The translations under genes were made by a program, and so were the position numbers. DNA of 60,404 nucleotides from Gordonia rhizosphera NBRC 16068 (GTDB lineage Bacteria; Actinomycetota; Actinomycetes; Mycobacteriales; Mycobacteriaceae), in assembly GCF_000298195.1 (NCBI RefSeq), contig NZ_BAHC01000070.1:1-60404 (forward strand), in the 5' to 3' direction. The notes under the pieces are model-generated. The model was not told the origin of the DNA. It was given only the letters and a program-made list of their open reading frames with translations, and searched no databases. Positions 44,625-53,199 of the stretch are shown piece after piece; the stretch's first letter is position 1, and each line of letters starts with the position of its first letter.

Positions 44625-46034
44625 ATGAGTACCGCAACGGTCGTCGGCAGCGGGCCGAACGGGCTCGCTGCCGCCCTCACCCTGGCGCAGGCCGGACTGG
44701 ACGTCACGGTGCTCGAGGCCGCCGACGAGATCGGCGGCGGCACCCGCACCAGCGAGGCGTTGGTGCCCGGCCTGCTGCACGACCACTGCTCGGCGATCCA
44801 TCCGATGGCCGTCGGTTCCCCGTTCCACAGCGACTTCGGGCTCAGCGACTATGGCCTCGAATGGCGGTGGACCGACCTCGACTGCGTGCATCCACTCGAT
44901 GACGGCAGCGCCGGGGTGTTGCACCGCTCCGTGGACGACACCGCGGCAGGCCTCGGCCGGGACGGTTCGACATGGCGCGCTCTGTTCGGTGGTCCGGCAT
45001 CGCATTTCGATGCTCTGTCCGACGACATCATGGGCCCGTTGCTGCGCGTGCCGTCCCATCCGCTCGCCCTGGCCCGGTTCGGTGCGCCGACGGTGCTGCC
45101 GGCATCGGCACTAGCGAGGGTGTTTCGCACCGAGGGCGCCCGAGCGTTGTTCGGAGGTGTTGCGGCGCACACGTTCCGGCCGCTGCACCTCCCGATGACC
45201 TCGGCCATCGGGCTCGGCATCATCACCGCCGGTCACCGGCATGGGTGGGCGGTAGCCGCGGGTGGGTCACGCGCGATCACCGATGCGATGGCCGCCAAAC
45301 TGGCCGACCTCGGCGGCAAGATCGAGACCGGCACCCGCGTCACATCGGTGGCGGACCTGCCGCCCTCGGACGTACTCATGTTCGACCTGTCGCCCGAGGC
45401 GGTCGCCGACATCCTCGGCGATCGGCTGCCGGCGCGAGTGTCCCGCGCCTACCGCCGATTCCGGCGAGGGCCGGGCGCATTCAAGGTCGACTTCGCCGTC
45501 GAAGGCCCGGTGCCATGGACCAACGCCGACGCCCACAAGGCGGGCACCGTGCACCTGGCCGGGACGTTCGCCGAACTCGCGGCGACCGAGCGCGACATCG
45601 CCGCCGGGCGCATGCCGCAACGGCCGTTCGTGCTCGTCGGGCAGCAGTACCTCGCGGACCCGCAGCGGTCGGTCGGCAACATCCATCCGATCTGGAGCTA
45701 TGCGCATGTGCCCAACGGCTACACCGGCGACGCGACCGAGGCGATCATCGCCCAGATCGAGCGCTTCGCGCCGGGATTCCGTGAGCGGATCGTCGGGCAC
45801 ACGGTGCGGTCGGCGACCGCGATGGGGCAGTACAACGCCAACTACAGAGGGGGCGACATCATGACCGGCGCCAAGGACATCCGGCAGTTGACCTTCGGGC
45901 CTCGCGTGACCTTGTCGCCGTACTCAACGGGTGTTGCCGGCGCCTACATCTGTTCGGCGGCCACCCCGCCGGGGCCGGGTGCTCACGGCATGGCCGGCTA
46001 CCACGCCGCCTGCAAGGCACTTTCGGAAATCTGA
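44625..46034 (+). CDS. Phytoene-desaturase-like FAD-dependent oxidoreductase
   Basis: A 469-residue flavoprotein. The N-terminal dinucleotide motif VVGSGPNGLAAALTLAQAGL with VTVLEAADEIGGG is the amine oxidase/phytoene desaturase signature, and the C-terminal LSPYSTGVAGAYICSAATPP followed by HGMAGY closes the FAD site. The middle GGSRAITDAMAAKLADLGG is typical of carotenoid-type desaturases and NAD(P)/FAD-dependent relatives. It probably desaturates or isomerises a lipid-like substrate. The start at 44625 follows GAAGG. It is co-directional with and 31 bases after the DUF3556 gene. Confidence 0.85.
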   Translation: MSTATVVGSGPNGLAAALTLAQAGLDVTVLEAADEIGGGTRTSEALVPGLLHDHCSAIHPMAVGSPFHSDFGLSDYGLEWRWTDLDCVHPLDDGSAGVLHRSVDDTAAGLGRDGSTWRALFGGPASHFDALSDDIMGPLLRVPSHPLALARFGAPTVLPASALARVFRTEGARALFGGVAAHTFRPLHLPMTSAIGLGIITAGHRHGWAVAAGGSRAITDAMAAKLADLGGKIETGTRVTSVADLPPSDVLMFDLSPEAVADILGDRLPARVSRAYRRFRRGPGAFKVDFAVEGPVPWTNADAHKAGTVHLAGTFAELAATERDIAAGRMPQRPFVLVGQQYLADPQRSVGNIHPIWSYAHVPNGYTGDATEAIIAQIERFAPGFRERIVGHTVRSATAMGQYNANYRGGDIMTGAKDIRQLTFGPRVTLSPYSTGVAGAYICSAATPPGPGAHGMAGYHAACKALSEI

Positions 46035-46070
46035 AAAAGACTCTACAACAGAGAAATTGGAGAAGTTAAC

Positions 46071-46832
46071 ATGAACGATCTCTCGGGTCGTCGCGCCATT
46101 GTTTCCGGTGGCGCACGCGGAATCGGGCGGGCGATCGCCGAACGTCTGGTCGCCGGCGGCGCCAGGGTGGCGATCGCCGATATCAACGGTGACGGGGCCA
46201 GGGCGGCTGCCGCCGAACTCGGCCACGGGTGTATCGGCGTCGCCTGTGACGTCCGGTCCACCGCTGATGTGACCGCTGCTGTTGCGGCCGCGGTCGATGG
46301 GTTCGGCGGACTGGATCTTCTGGTGAACAACGCCGGCATCGAGATCGCCAAGCCGGTGATCGACCTCACCGACGAGGAGTTCACCCGCATCCTCGACATC
46401 AACGTCACCGGCACGTTCCGGTTCACCAAGGCCGCTGTGCCGGCGCTGGCGCAGGCCGAGGGCGCCGCGATCGTCAACATGGCGTCGGTGGCCGGAACCG
46501 CGGGCGGACCGCTGCTCAGCGCGTACTGCGCCTCCAAGGGTGCGGTCGTGCGGTTCACCGAATCGGTGGCGATCGAGTTGCGCGCCCAGGGCATCCGCGT
46601 CAACGCGGTCTGCCCGGGCATCGTGCAGACCGAGATGGCCGACCGGCTGGCCGGCCCGGTCGAGGCGATCTCCCCGATCCCGTTCGACGAACTGATCGCG
46701 CTGAAACAGGGCCGGTTCGGCGCTCCCGAGGACGTCGCGGAGATGGTCGCCTTCCTGGCCTCCGCCGAGACCCCCTTCATCACCGGCAGCCACTATCTGG
46801 TCGACGGTGGCCTGACCGCAAACCTCTTCTAG
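46071..46832 (+). CDS. SDR family oxidoreductase
   Basis: A 253-residue short-chain dehydrogenase with NAD(P) motif GGARGIGRA, NNAGIEIA, the catalytic Ser in NMASVAGT and AYCASK, and the family end FITGSHYLVDGGLTA. The start ATG 46071 is 36 bases after the FAD oxidoreductase, with a weak GGAGAA. The next SDR starts 10 bases after its stop. Together with it the operon may perform two steps of alcohol/ketone chemistry. Substrate unknown. Confidence 0.92.
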   Translation: MNDLSGRRAIVSGGARGIGRAIAERLVAGGARVAIADINGDGARAAAAELGHGCIGVACDVRSTADVTAAVAAAVDGFGGLDLLVNNAGIEIAKPVIDLTDEEFTRILDINVTGTFRFTKAAVPALAQAEGAAIVNMASVAGTAGGPLLSAYCASKGAVVRFTESVAIELRAQGIRVNAVCPGIVQTEMADRLAGPVEAISPIPFDELIALKQGRFGAPEDVAEMVAFLASAETPFITGSHYLVDGGLTANLF

Positions 46833-46842
46833 GAGAACACCA

Positions 46843-47643
46843 ATGACAAAGAATGAAACTCTCGCCAAGTCCGAACAGGCCGCCGATTCGCTGGCCGGGA
46901 AGGTCGCCGTGGTGACCGGTGCCGCCCGCGGCATCGGCCTCGAGGTCGCCCGCAGCTATGCCGCGCACGGCGCCAAGGTCGTCATCTCCGACATCGACGA
47001 CGCCGCCGCTGCCGACGCCGCCGGAACGGTTCCGGACGCTTCGGCGCGCCGGTGCGACGTCCGCGACGAGGACAGCGTGTCCGACCTGATCGATCACACG
47101 CTGAACCTGCACGGGCAGGTGGACATCGTCGTGGCCAATGCGGGCATCGCCAGCGTGTCGCCGCTGGCCGAGATGTCGTTCGAGATGTGGCGCACCATGA
47201 TGTCGATCAACCTCGACGGGGTGTTCCTCACCGTGAAGCACGCGGCGCGCGCGATGATCGCCGCGGGCACACCGGGGTCGATCATCACCGTGGGGTCGGT
47301 CACCGCGCTGCATGGTACTCCGCTGGTCGGGCATTACGGCGCGGCGAAGGCGGCGGTGGTCAACCTGTCCAAGACCGCTGCGCTCGAGTTGCGGCCGCAC
47401 GGCATCCGGGTCAACTCGATCCTGCCGGGCTTCGCCGAGACGGCGCTGGTCACGAGCAACAAACAGTCCTACAGCGACACCGTGGGCGTGGACTTCGATG
47501 CGATCATCAAGCAAGCTCAGGGCGGTTACGTGTCCGTCGAGGACGTTGCCGCGCTGGCGCTGTTCCTCGCGTCGGACCGGGCGTCGTTCTGCACCGGCGG
47601 CGGGTACGTCGTCGACGGTGGGTTGACGGCCAGCCTGTTCTGA
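46843..47643 (+). CDS. SDR family oxidoreductase
   Basis: A 266-residue short-chain dehydrogenase with TGAARGIGLEVA, VVANAGIASVS, the catalytic YGAAK and the C-terminal GGGYVVDGGLTASLF. It is related to the SDR just upstream but clearly diverged, and it is likely the last gene of the DUF3556 operon, as a strong hairpin follows 55 bases later. AGGAG precedes the ATG at 46843. Confidence 0.92.
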   Translation: MTKNETLAKSEQAADSLAGKVAVVTGAARGIGLEVARSYAAHGAKVVISDIDDAAAADAAGTVPDASARRCDVRDEDSVSDLIDHTLNLHGQVDIVVANAGIASVSPLAEMSFEMWRTMMSINLDGVFLTVKHAARAMIAAGTPGSIITVGSVTALHGTPLVGHYGAAKAAVVNLSKTAALELRPHGIRVNSILPGFAETALVTSNKQSYSDTVGVDFDAIIKQAQGGYVSVEDVAALALFLASDRASFCTGGGYVVDGGLTASLF

Positions 47644-47697
47644 CAGCGGTCCCCAACCGCGGGGCGGCACCGTCGACGGTTCGAGTGGTGTGAGGTT

Positions 47698-47735
47698 GCG
47701 AAGTCTCACGGAGGGTTGCCTCCGTGAGACTTCGC
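47698..47735. terminator. Strong stem-loop after the DUF3556 operon
   Basis: Perfect 16-base arms, GCGAAGTCTCACGGAG at 47698-47713 and its complement at 47720-47735, enclose the loop GGTTGC. There is no U-run, which is usual for actinobacterial terminators. It lies between the convergent SDR and EthD genes and probably serves both. Confidence 0.8.
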
Positions 47736-47792
47736 TCGTACCCGCCCGATGCTCGTCGAGCGCCCGGACGTCGGTGATACCGCGGGATGCCG

Positions 47793-48107
47793 TCAGGTGC
47801 GAACCGAGACCTCATCCTGCACAAACATCGTGACCCCGCCACTGGCGAAATTGGGGACGTCGCCAGCGGCCACCGTCATTTCGGGGGATCCCAGACCCGC
47901 CTGCAGCGCCTCGGCGTCGGCGAAGAAGAGATTGGCCACCGCGTAATACGGCGGCTGCGAGCCGTCGAGCGACGAGGCCTTTCCCCAGGTGAATTCGGTC
48001 AATCCGGGTACGGCATTCGCCAGCGGGATGTGGACCCGTTCGTAGTACTCGTCGAATGCTTCCGGATCGGTCGGATGTCCATAGCACACGGCAACACGAA
48101 CAGTCAT
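47793..48107 (-). CDS. EthD family protein
   Basis: A 104-residue dimeric alpha/beta-barrel protein. It opens TVRVAVCYGHPTDPEAFDEY and has YERVHIPLANAVPGL, the typical EthD motif. EthD was named from an alkyl-ether P450 system; other members are simple reductase or isomerase-like proteins of unclear activity. I chose ATG 48107; a longer frame to 48170 is unconserved. It is convergent with the DUF3556 operon across a strong terminator. Confidence 0.8.
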   Translation of the reverse strand: MTVRVAVCYGHPTDPEAFDEYYERVHIPLANAVPGLTEFTWGKASSLDGSQPPYYAVANLFFADAEALQAGLGSPEMTVAAGDVPNFASGGVTMFVQDEVSVRT

Positions 48108-48392
48108 CGGGGAATCACTACTCCTTGTCGGTCTTGGCCACGAGGGTGAGAACGTCATAGGTCGCCCCATGTTCGTCGTTCTTGATTGGTCACGACCACA
48201 CCCCGGTGCACCCCACCATAGTCGGCGCTTTGCCGTGGGGTGTTCTGTTTCGCGGTGAGGGTGACGGTGAGGTTATGAATACCAATCATTCGGTCGGCAA
48301 AGACGAGCGTGGATCGCCGTGCCGCTGGGACGCCACTGGGATCTCAGCAACGGAGATCGCGAGACTCCCAGGCGATCAGGGCGGCTGCATGC

Positions 48393-49301
48393 TCATGACA
48401 GCTGCCGAGCATCCGCGGTCAGTGTGTTCGTGATTGCGGCAGCAACGGTCGTGAGTTCCTGCCGCGCGACCTCCCACCCGAGGTCGGGGGACCCTCGACC
48501 CAAGAGCACGACCGCGAACCGGCCAGACTCTCCGATGAGTCCCGCGCTGTGCAGATAGAGCGATCCGTCCGGACAACACATCCATCCCTGCTTCGCGGCA
48601 GCCCCGCCCACGTCGGGTGAGAGGAGTCCGTAATCCTGCAGGAAGCCGTCGGCGGCCAGTGCGGGGGCGAATGCGAGGGGCGTGAGGATCAGATCCCGTT
48701 CTGCCGCGGACAGACCCATCACATATCGGTAGACCAGCGCGACATCAATCGCCGTGATGGTCGTTTGCCCCCAGAACTCGGGGAGGGCGGGCGGTGCGGT
48801 CCCCGTGAGACCGAGGCGCTCGACGACGCGGGCAATCGCGGCGGGTCCGTCGAAGCGGGTCCAGAGTTCATTCATTGCGAGGTCGTCGCTCGGCCCCAGG
48901 GCGCGCCCGATCAGCCCGAGGTCTGGTTCGCCCAGGATGGTCCCGGCATCGCGGTGACGATCGACGATGTCGACGGCCAGGATCAGTTTCGCCAGGGATG
49001 CCGACAGGGTGGGTGTGGTTGCCGACGAGTTCGCCGAGATCCGATCGTCTCGGCGGTCGAGTATCGCGATGTCGACGTCGATGGTTCCGAGGTCGGCCGC
49101 GGTCGTCTCGCCCAACGCCACCGCCCGCTGTGCGGCACTCTGGGTGGGCCCGCGCCCGGTGGGCTGCTCGGTACCGGCTGCAGCCAGGATCGTGGTGGGG
49201 GCGTGCAGGGCCAACGGCGCCGCGACCATGATCGCGATGAACAGCGCCATCCATCGCGGCCATCCGTGCCGGCCGCCGCCCAGTGCGGGCGAAGTTGCCA
49301 T
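48393..49301 (-). CDS. Exported serine-hydrolase/beta-lactamase-fold protein
   Basis: A 302-residue protein with a signal or anchor helix at about residues 17-40. The body has the penicillin-binding/class A beta-lactamase fold. The nucleophile motif is SLAK, the second motif is probably SDD in PSDDLAMNEL, and the third reads KQG where KTG is usual. The altered third motif argues against a normal beta-lactamase. Similar exported proteins occur in mycobacteria. The 285-base gap downstream (48108-48392) shows no gene. Confidence 0.72.
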   Translation of the reverse strand: MATSPALGGGRHGWPRWMALFIAIMVAAPLALHAPTTILAAAGTEQPTGRGPTQSAAQRAVALGETTAADLGTIDVDIAILDRRDDRISANSSATTPTLSASLAKLILAVDIVDRHRDAGTILGEPDLGLIGRALGPSDDLAMNELWTRFDGPAAIARVVERLGLTGTAPPALPEFWGQTTITAIDVALVYRYVMGLSAAERDLILTPLAFAPALAADGFLQDYGLLSPDVGGAAAKQGWMCCPDGSLYLHSAGLIGESGRFAVVLLGRGSPDLGWEVARQELTTVAAAITNTLTADARQLS

Positions 49302-49550
49302 CGATCACCACCTGCGTCGAGCCGGATGCCGGACCGCGTTCGACTGGCCGCCCGATGAGCGCCATCAGTCGTTAGTCCTTATCCCACTCGTTCATCTGCA
49401 ACACGATCGTGGTCGCCGGTGTTCCCCCGCGGCGTCTCTCGATGGTCGTCAGGCCGGGCGACCTCGAGCGTCGCGGTGAGTGGGAGGTCCTGTCATTACC
49501 GGGTTCGTCAGTCACTCCCCGAGGTGTGAGGATCTTCTTAGGGTGGATTC

Positions 49551-50435
49551 ATGACCGTCCCGACATTGACACTGAACAACGAAGTACAGATCCCTGCGCT
49601 CGGATTCGGGGTCTTCCAGACGCCGCCTGAGGAGACCGCTGCGGCGGTCTCGACCGCTCTCGACGTCGGATACCGCCACATCGACACCGCGGCCGCCTAC
49701 CTGAACGAACGAGGCGTCGGTGAGGCGATCGCACGGTCGGGCCTCGACCGCTCCGAGGTGTTCCTCGAGACCAAGGTCTGGATCACCGACTACGGCTATG
49801 ACGCCACCCTGCACGCGTTCGACAAGAGTGCGGGAAAACTCGGTGTCGAGCAGATCGACCTGCTCATCCTGCACCAAGCCCTGCCCGGCGAGTTCGACCT
49901 CACCATCGATGCCTACCGGGCGCTGGAGAAGCTGTACGCCGATGGGCGGGTGCGCGCCATCGGTGTCAGCAACTTCATGCCTGTCCACCTCGAGCGTTTG
50001 TTGAACGTGACGTCGGTGGTACCGGCCATCAACCAGATCGAGGTGCATCCGTACTTCCGGCAGACCGCAGTTCTCGACGCCGACGCCGCACACGGCATCG
50101 TGTCGCAGGCGTGGTCGCCGATCGGAGGGATCACCTTCTACCGGGACGGGTCAAAGGGATCCACGCTCGACGACCCGGTGATCGGGCAGATCGCCGCGGA
50201 ATACGGCAAGACACCCGCCCAGGTGATGCTGCGCTGGCATCTGCAGCAAGGGCGACAGGCCATCCCGAAGTCGGTGACCCCGTCGCGGATCGCCGAGAAC
50301 TTCGACATCTTCGACTTCGTGCTGACAGATCAACAACTCGAGGCCATCGACACGCTCGATACCGGAATCCGGGGCGGTCCGAAGCCCGAGGTGATCACCC
50401 GTGAACGGTTCGGGCTCGAGATCCCCGAGGCGTAG
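49551..50435 (+). CDS. Aldo/keto reductase
   Basis: A 294-residue NADPH-dependent aldo/keto reductase. The opening PALGFGVFQTPPEE, the catalytic Asp and Tyr in HIDTAAAYLNERGVG, Lys in FLETKVW and His in LLILHQALPGE form the expected tetrad. IPKSVTPSRIAENF is the cofactor-binding end motif. The length is normal for the AKR3/5 type. The start at 49551 follows an AGGGTG. It reduces an unknown aldehyde or ketone. The next gene, a sugar-dehydrogenase-like lipoprotein, follows by 44 bases. Confidence 0.92.
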   Translation: MTVPTLTLNNEVQIPALGFGVFQTPPEETAAAVSTALDVGYRHIDTAAAYLNERGVGEAIARSGLDRSEVFLETKVWITDYGYDATLHAFDKSAGKLGVEQIDLLILHQALPGEFDLTIDAYRALEKLYADGRVRAIGVSNFMPVHLERLLNVTSVVPAINQIEVHPYFRQTAVLDADAAHGIVSQAWSPIGGITFYRDGSKGSTLDDPVIGQIAAEYGKTPAQVMLRWHLQQGRQAIPKSVTPSRIAENFDIFDFVLTDQQLEAIDTLDTGIRGGPKPEVITRERFGLEIPEA

Positions 50436-50479
50436 CAGAGCACGGCGGTGGCGGGGACAGACGCAGTACCGTTGAGACG

Positions 50480-51856
50480 GTGAGTAGTGTCGTGACAACA
50501 CCCCTCAAGCCCAACCGACGCGTCCGGTGGGGCCGCCGATGTGGTCAGATCGCGATGGTGGCCGTCCTGACCGGCGCCGGTGTCGCCTGCAGCGAAGACG
50601 GAGGATCGGGCGAGTCGGGTGTTGCCGCAGCCCCGTCGACGCTGCCGTCGACGATGAATGCTGCTCGGCTGCTGCCTGTTCCACTGACCACGGCACCGGG
50701 CACCGACGCCGGGTCCGCAGCCGGGCACTCACTCAACCTGCCGCAGGGATGGAATGTCCGGGTGTGGGCGAACGTCCCGGAGGCACGCATGGCGGCGTGG
50801 ACCTCCGACGGGAAGCTGGTGGTCTCCACCGGGCAGAACGGTTCGTTGGTCCTGCTCAGTCCGAACGGGCCAGACCAAGCGCCCACCACCACAACACTTC
50901 TCGACGGTCTCGACAACCCGCAGGGCATCGCGTTCACCGACGACAACGGCCGCGAGCTGATGATCGTCGGTGAATCGGGCCGCATCGTCTCGTGGGACTA
51001 CCGCGACGGCGCGCTGAGCAATCGACGGGTGGTCATCGACGGCCTTCCCGACGACGGCAACCACCCGGCCAAGATGGTCGCCGTTCGCGACGGAACGATC
51101 GCCTACAACGTGGGATCGGCGACCAACCGTGACCCGGTCGATCGCACGTCGAACCCGCAGCGGGCCACCATCGCCGAGGTCGCACAGGACGGGACGGGCA
51201 ACCGCACCCTGGCGGTCGGGGTGCGCAACGGAGAGGGGTTGTCGTTCGCACCTGACGGCACCCTGTTCACCGCGGTCAACCAGGGCGACAACCAGCCCTA
51301 CCCGTTCCGCGACGACCAGGGCGACTACGGGCGCGTCGTCCGAAGCTACGTCAACGAGAATCCGGTCGAGCAGGTGTCGCGGATCGGCCCGGGCACCGAT
51401 CTGGGGTGGCCGTACTGCGTTCCGAACTCGGGCGGGACCGCTGAGCTGCTCGACATCGGATACGTGAACGACCCCATCAACAACCCCGACGGCGACCGGC
51501 TCGACTGCAACAGCATCGGACGGACCATGCTGGGCCTGCCCGCGCACAGCGCCCCCATCGGCTTCGTGTTCACCCAGGGTTCGGCGTTACCCGAATCCCT
51601 GTCCGGCGGAGCGCTGATCACTGCGCACGGATCATGGAACCGGCAGCCGCCCCGGGAACCGTATGTCGCCTACAGCCGGTGGGATGACGCCACCAGATCG
51701 TTGACGACACCGACCGTGCTGGTCACCGGTTTCCAGAACGCCGACGGATCCCGTTGGGGCCGAAGCGTGGACGCCGTCCCCGGCCCGGACGGATCGATCT
51801 ACGTCACCGACGACACCGCCGGGCTGGTCTACCGCCTCACCCCGCCGGCCGAGTAG
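50480..51856 (+). CDS. Glucose/sorbosone dehydrogenase-like lipoprotein
   Basis: A 458-residue exported lipoprotein with a lipobox (GVAC, lipid Cys at about 37). A beta-propeller follows, related to PQQ-dependent soluble aldose dehydrogenases: WNVRVWANVPEARMAAWTSD, then GVRNGEGLSFAPDGTL, then GRSVDAVPGPDGSIYVTDD. Mycobacterial relatives are often assigned to this family without proven PQQ binding. The start is a GTG at 50480. A surface sugar-sensing or oxidising role is plausible, and the sugar-type operon next door fits loosely. Confidence 0.78.
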   Translation: MSSVVTTPLKPNRRVRWGRRCGQIAMVAVLTGAGVACSEDGGSGESGVAAAPSTLPSTMNAARLLPVPLTTAPGTDAGSAAGHSLNLPQGWNVRVWANVPEARMAAWTSDGKLVVSTGQNGSLVLLSPNGPDQAPTTTTLLDGLDNPQGIAFTDDNGRELMIVGESGRIVSWDYRDGALSNRRVVIDGLPDDGNHPAKMVAVRDGTIAYNVGSATNRDPVDRTSNPQRATIAEVAQDGTGNRTLAVGVRNGEGLSFAPDGTLFTAVNQGDNQPYPFRDDQGDYGRVVRSYVNENPVEQVSRIGPGTDLGWPYCVPNSGGTAELLDIGYVNDPINNPDGDRLDCNSIGRTMLGLPAHSAPIGFVFTQGSALPESLSGGALITAHGSWNRQPPREPYVAYSRWDDATRSLTTPTVLVTGFQNADGSRWGRSVDAVPGPDGSIYVTDDTAGLVYRLTPPAE

Positions 51857-51949
51857 GCGGGCCAACTGTTCTTCCCCTGGACTTGCGATGGTCCCCCGGC
51901 TGCAGGCACCGGAGGATCGCGGGTGTGGGGGACGAAGTTGGCGGGCAGG

Positions 51950-52987
51950 TCAGGTAACCGCCGGAACGGCGGCCGATGTCTTGCGCGGCTGCAGGGTCGG
52001 GTCGAGCAGCGTCACCGTTCGTGCCGCGTCGGGCTCGGCGATCCGCGTGATGAGGCGTTGTACCGCAAGCTTTCCCATGTCGGTGTAGTTGTTGTCCAGG
52101 GTTGTCAGGCCGATGTAGCCGATCCGGGCGAGATAGCTGTTGTCGTAGCCGACCACGCTGACGTCAGCGGGGGTCTCGAGTCCCAGCGTCTGTGCGAGCG
52201 ACATGGTGATCACCGCCGCGTAGTCGTTGTTGGCGAGGATCGCGGTCGGTCGTGGGTCGCGCGACAGCAGTGCCATCGCCGCCGTCCGGTCACCCTCCTC
52301 GGACCGGTCGCTGACCTCGACGAGGATGAGTCCGTCGAGACCGTGGCGTCGCATCTCGTCGCGGTAGCCCTCGGCGCGGAGATCCGCGGCGCGGCCGGTG
52401 CCGGCGAGATGAGCGATGCGGCGGTGCCCGAGACTCACGAGATGTTCGATGGCACGTGCGGCGCCGGCCCGGTCGTCGCCGGTCACCACGTCGACGTTGG
52501 GGAGGTCGGGTTCGCGGCCGGCGGCGACGACGGTGGGCAGCGTGCGTGCGGTCGTCAGCAGATGAGCGGCCGGGGGGAGAGTACCGAGGCACAGCAGCCC
52601 GTCGACGCGGGCCTCGACGAAGGCGTCGAGCACCGAGGCGTCTTTCTCCAGGCCGAAGTCCTCCGACAGGAACAGCGTGAGTCCGTGCGCGGTGAGCTCG
52701 GCCCGGACTGAGGCGAGCAGGTCGATGAACCAGGGATTGCGCAGGTCGGACAGGATCGCGCCGACGGTGTGGGTGCGTTGGGCGGCCAGCGCCCGCGCCG
52801 CCGCGTTCGCGCGGTAGCCGAGTTCGTCGGCGGCACGCAGGACCGCGGCGCGATTGGCCTCACTCGCGCCGGGCTGGCCGCGCAGCACCAGCGAGACGAG
52901 CGACTTGGACACGCCCGCGCGCCGCGCGACGTCGACGATGGTCGGCCGGGTGCTCCGCCCGGGGGACGCGTCGTCTGTGGTGGTCAC
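51950..52987 (-). CDS. LacI family transcriptional regulator
   Basis: A 345-residue repressor. The N-terminal DNA-binding motif is TIVDVARRAGVSKSLVSLVL with the hinge ALAAQRTHTVG. A periplasmic-binding-like effector domain follows, with NNDYAAVITM and VVGYDNSYLARI. It diverges from the oxidoreductase/TIM-barrel/binding-protein operon across 212 bases. Two operator-like dyads exactly 100 bases apart lie in that gap. It probably represses this operon until its sugar or cyclitol effector binds. Confidence 0.9.
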   Translation of the reverse strand: MTTTDDASPGRSTRPTIVDVARRAGVSKSLVSLVLRGQPGASEANRAAVLRAADELGYRANAAARALAAQRTHTVGAILSDLRNPWFIDLLASVRAELTAHGLTLFLSEDFGLEKDASVLDAFVEARVDGLLCLGTLPPAAHLLTTARTLPTVVAAGREPDLPNVDVVTGDDRAGAARAIEHLVSLGHRRIAHLAGTGRAADLRAEGYRDEMRRHGLDGLILVEVSDRSEEGDRTAAMALLSRDPRPTAILANNDYAAVITMSLAQTLGLETPADVSVVGYDNSYLARIGYIGLTTLDNNYTDMGKLAVQRLITRIAEPDAARTVTLLDPTLQPRKTSAAVPAVT

Positions 52988-53036
52988 GGCAGCACTTCCT
53001 TCATGGGTCGAGGGTCTCGTCCGGTGGCCTGATGAC

Positions 53037-53148
53037 TGGAACGATCCATGCCATTTTCCACCGTTGTCGCGTGGATTTCAACGATTGTTGAGTCGAGTGT
53101 TGACGATTCTTTGTGGTCTGGCTTACATTTGAGACCTGGAACGCTCCA
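53037..53148. promoter_or_regulatory. Two LacI-type operators
   Basis: TGGAACGATCCA at 53037-53048 and TGGAACGCTCCA at 53137-53148 are near-palindromes with the central CG of LacI-family sites. They differ at one base and are exactly 100 bases apart. They flank the region holding the divergent promoters. A third inverted repeat, TCAACGATTGTTGA, lies between them, around 53078. Binding by the adjacent LacI protein is inferred. Confidence 0.65.
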
Positions 53149-53199
53149 AGTTGCGGACCAGGTCCTTCCAATCCAGTCTGAGAAAGCAGGGTCAGCCCC

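Noticed and set aside
42788..44749. 653-codon open frame on the minus strand
   Set aside because: It is antisense to the DUF3556 gene, and its protein is low-complexity and charged with no recognisable domain.
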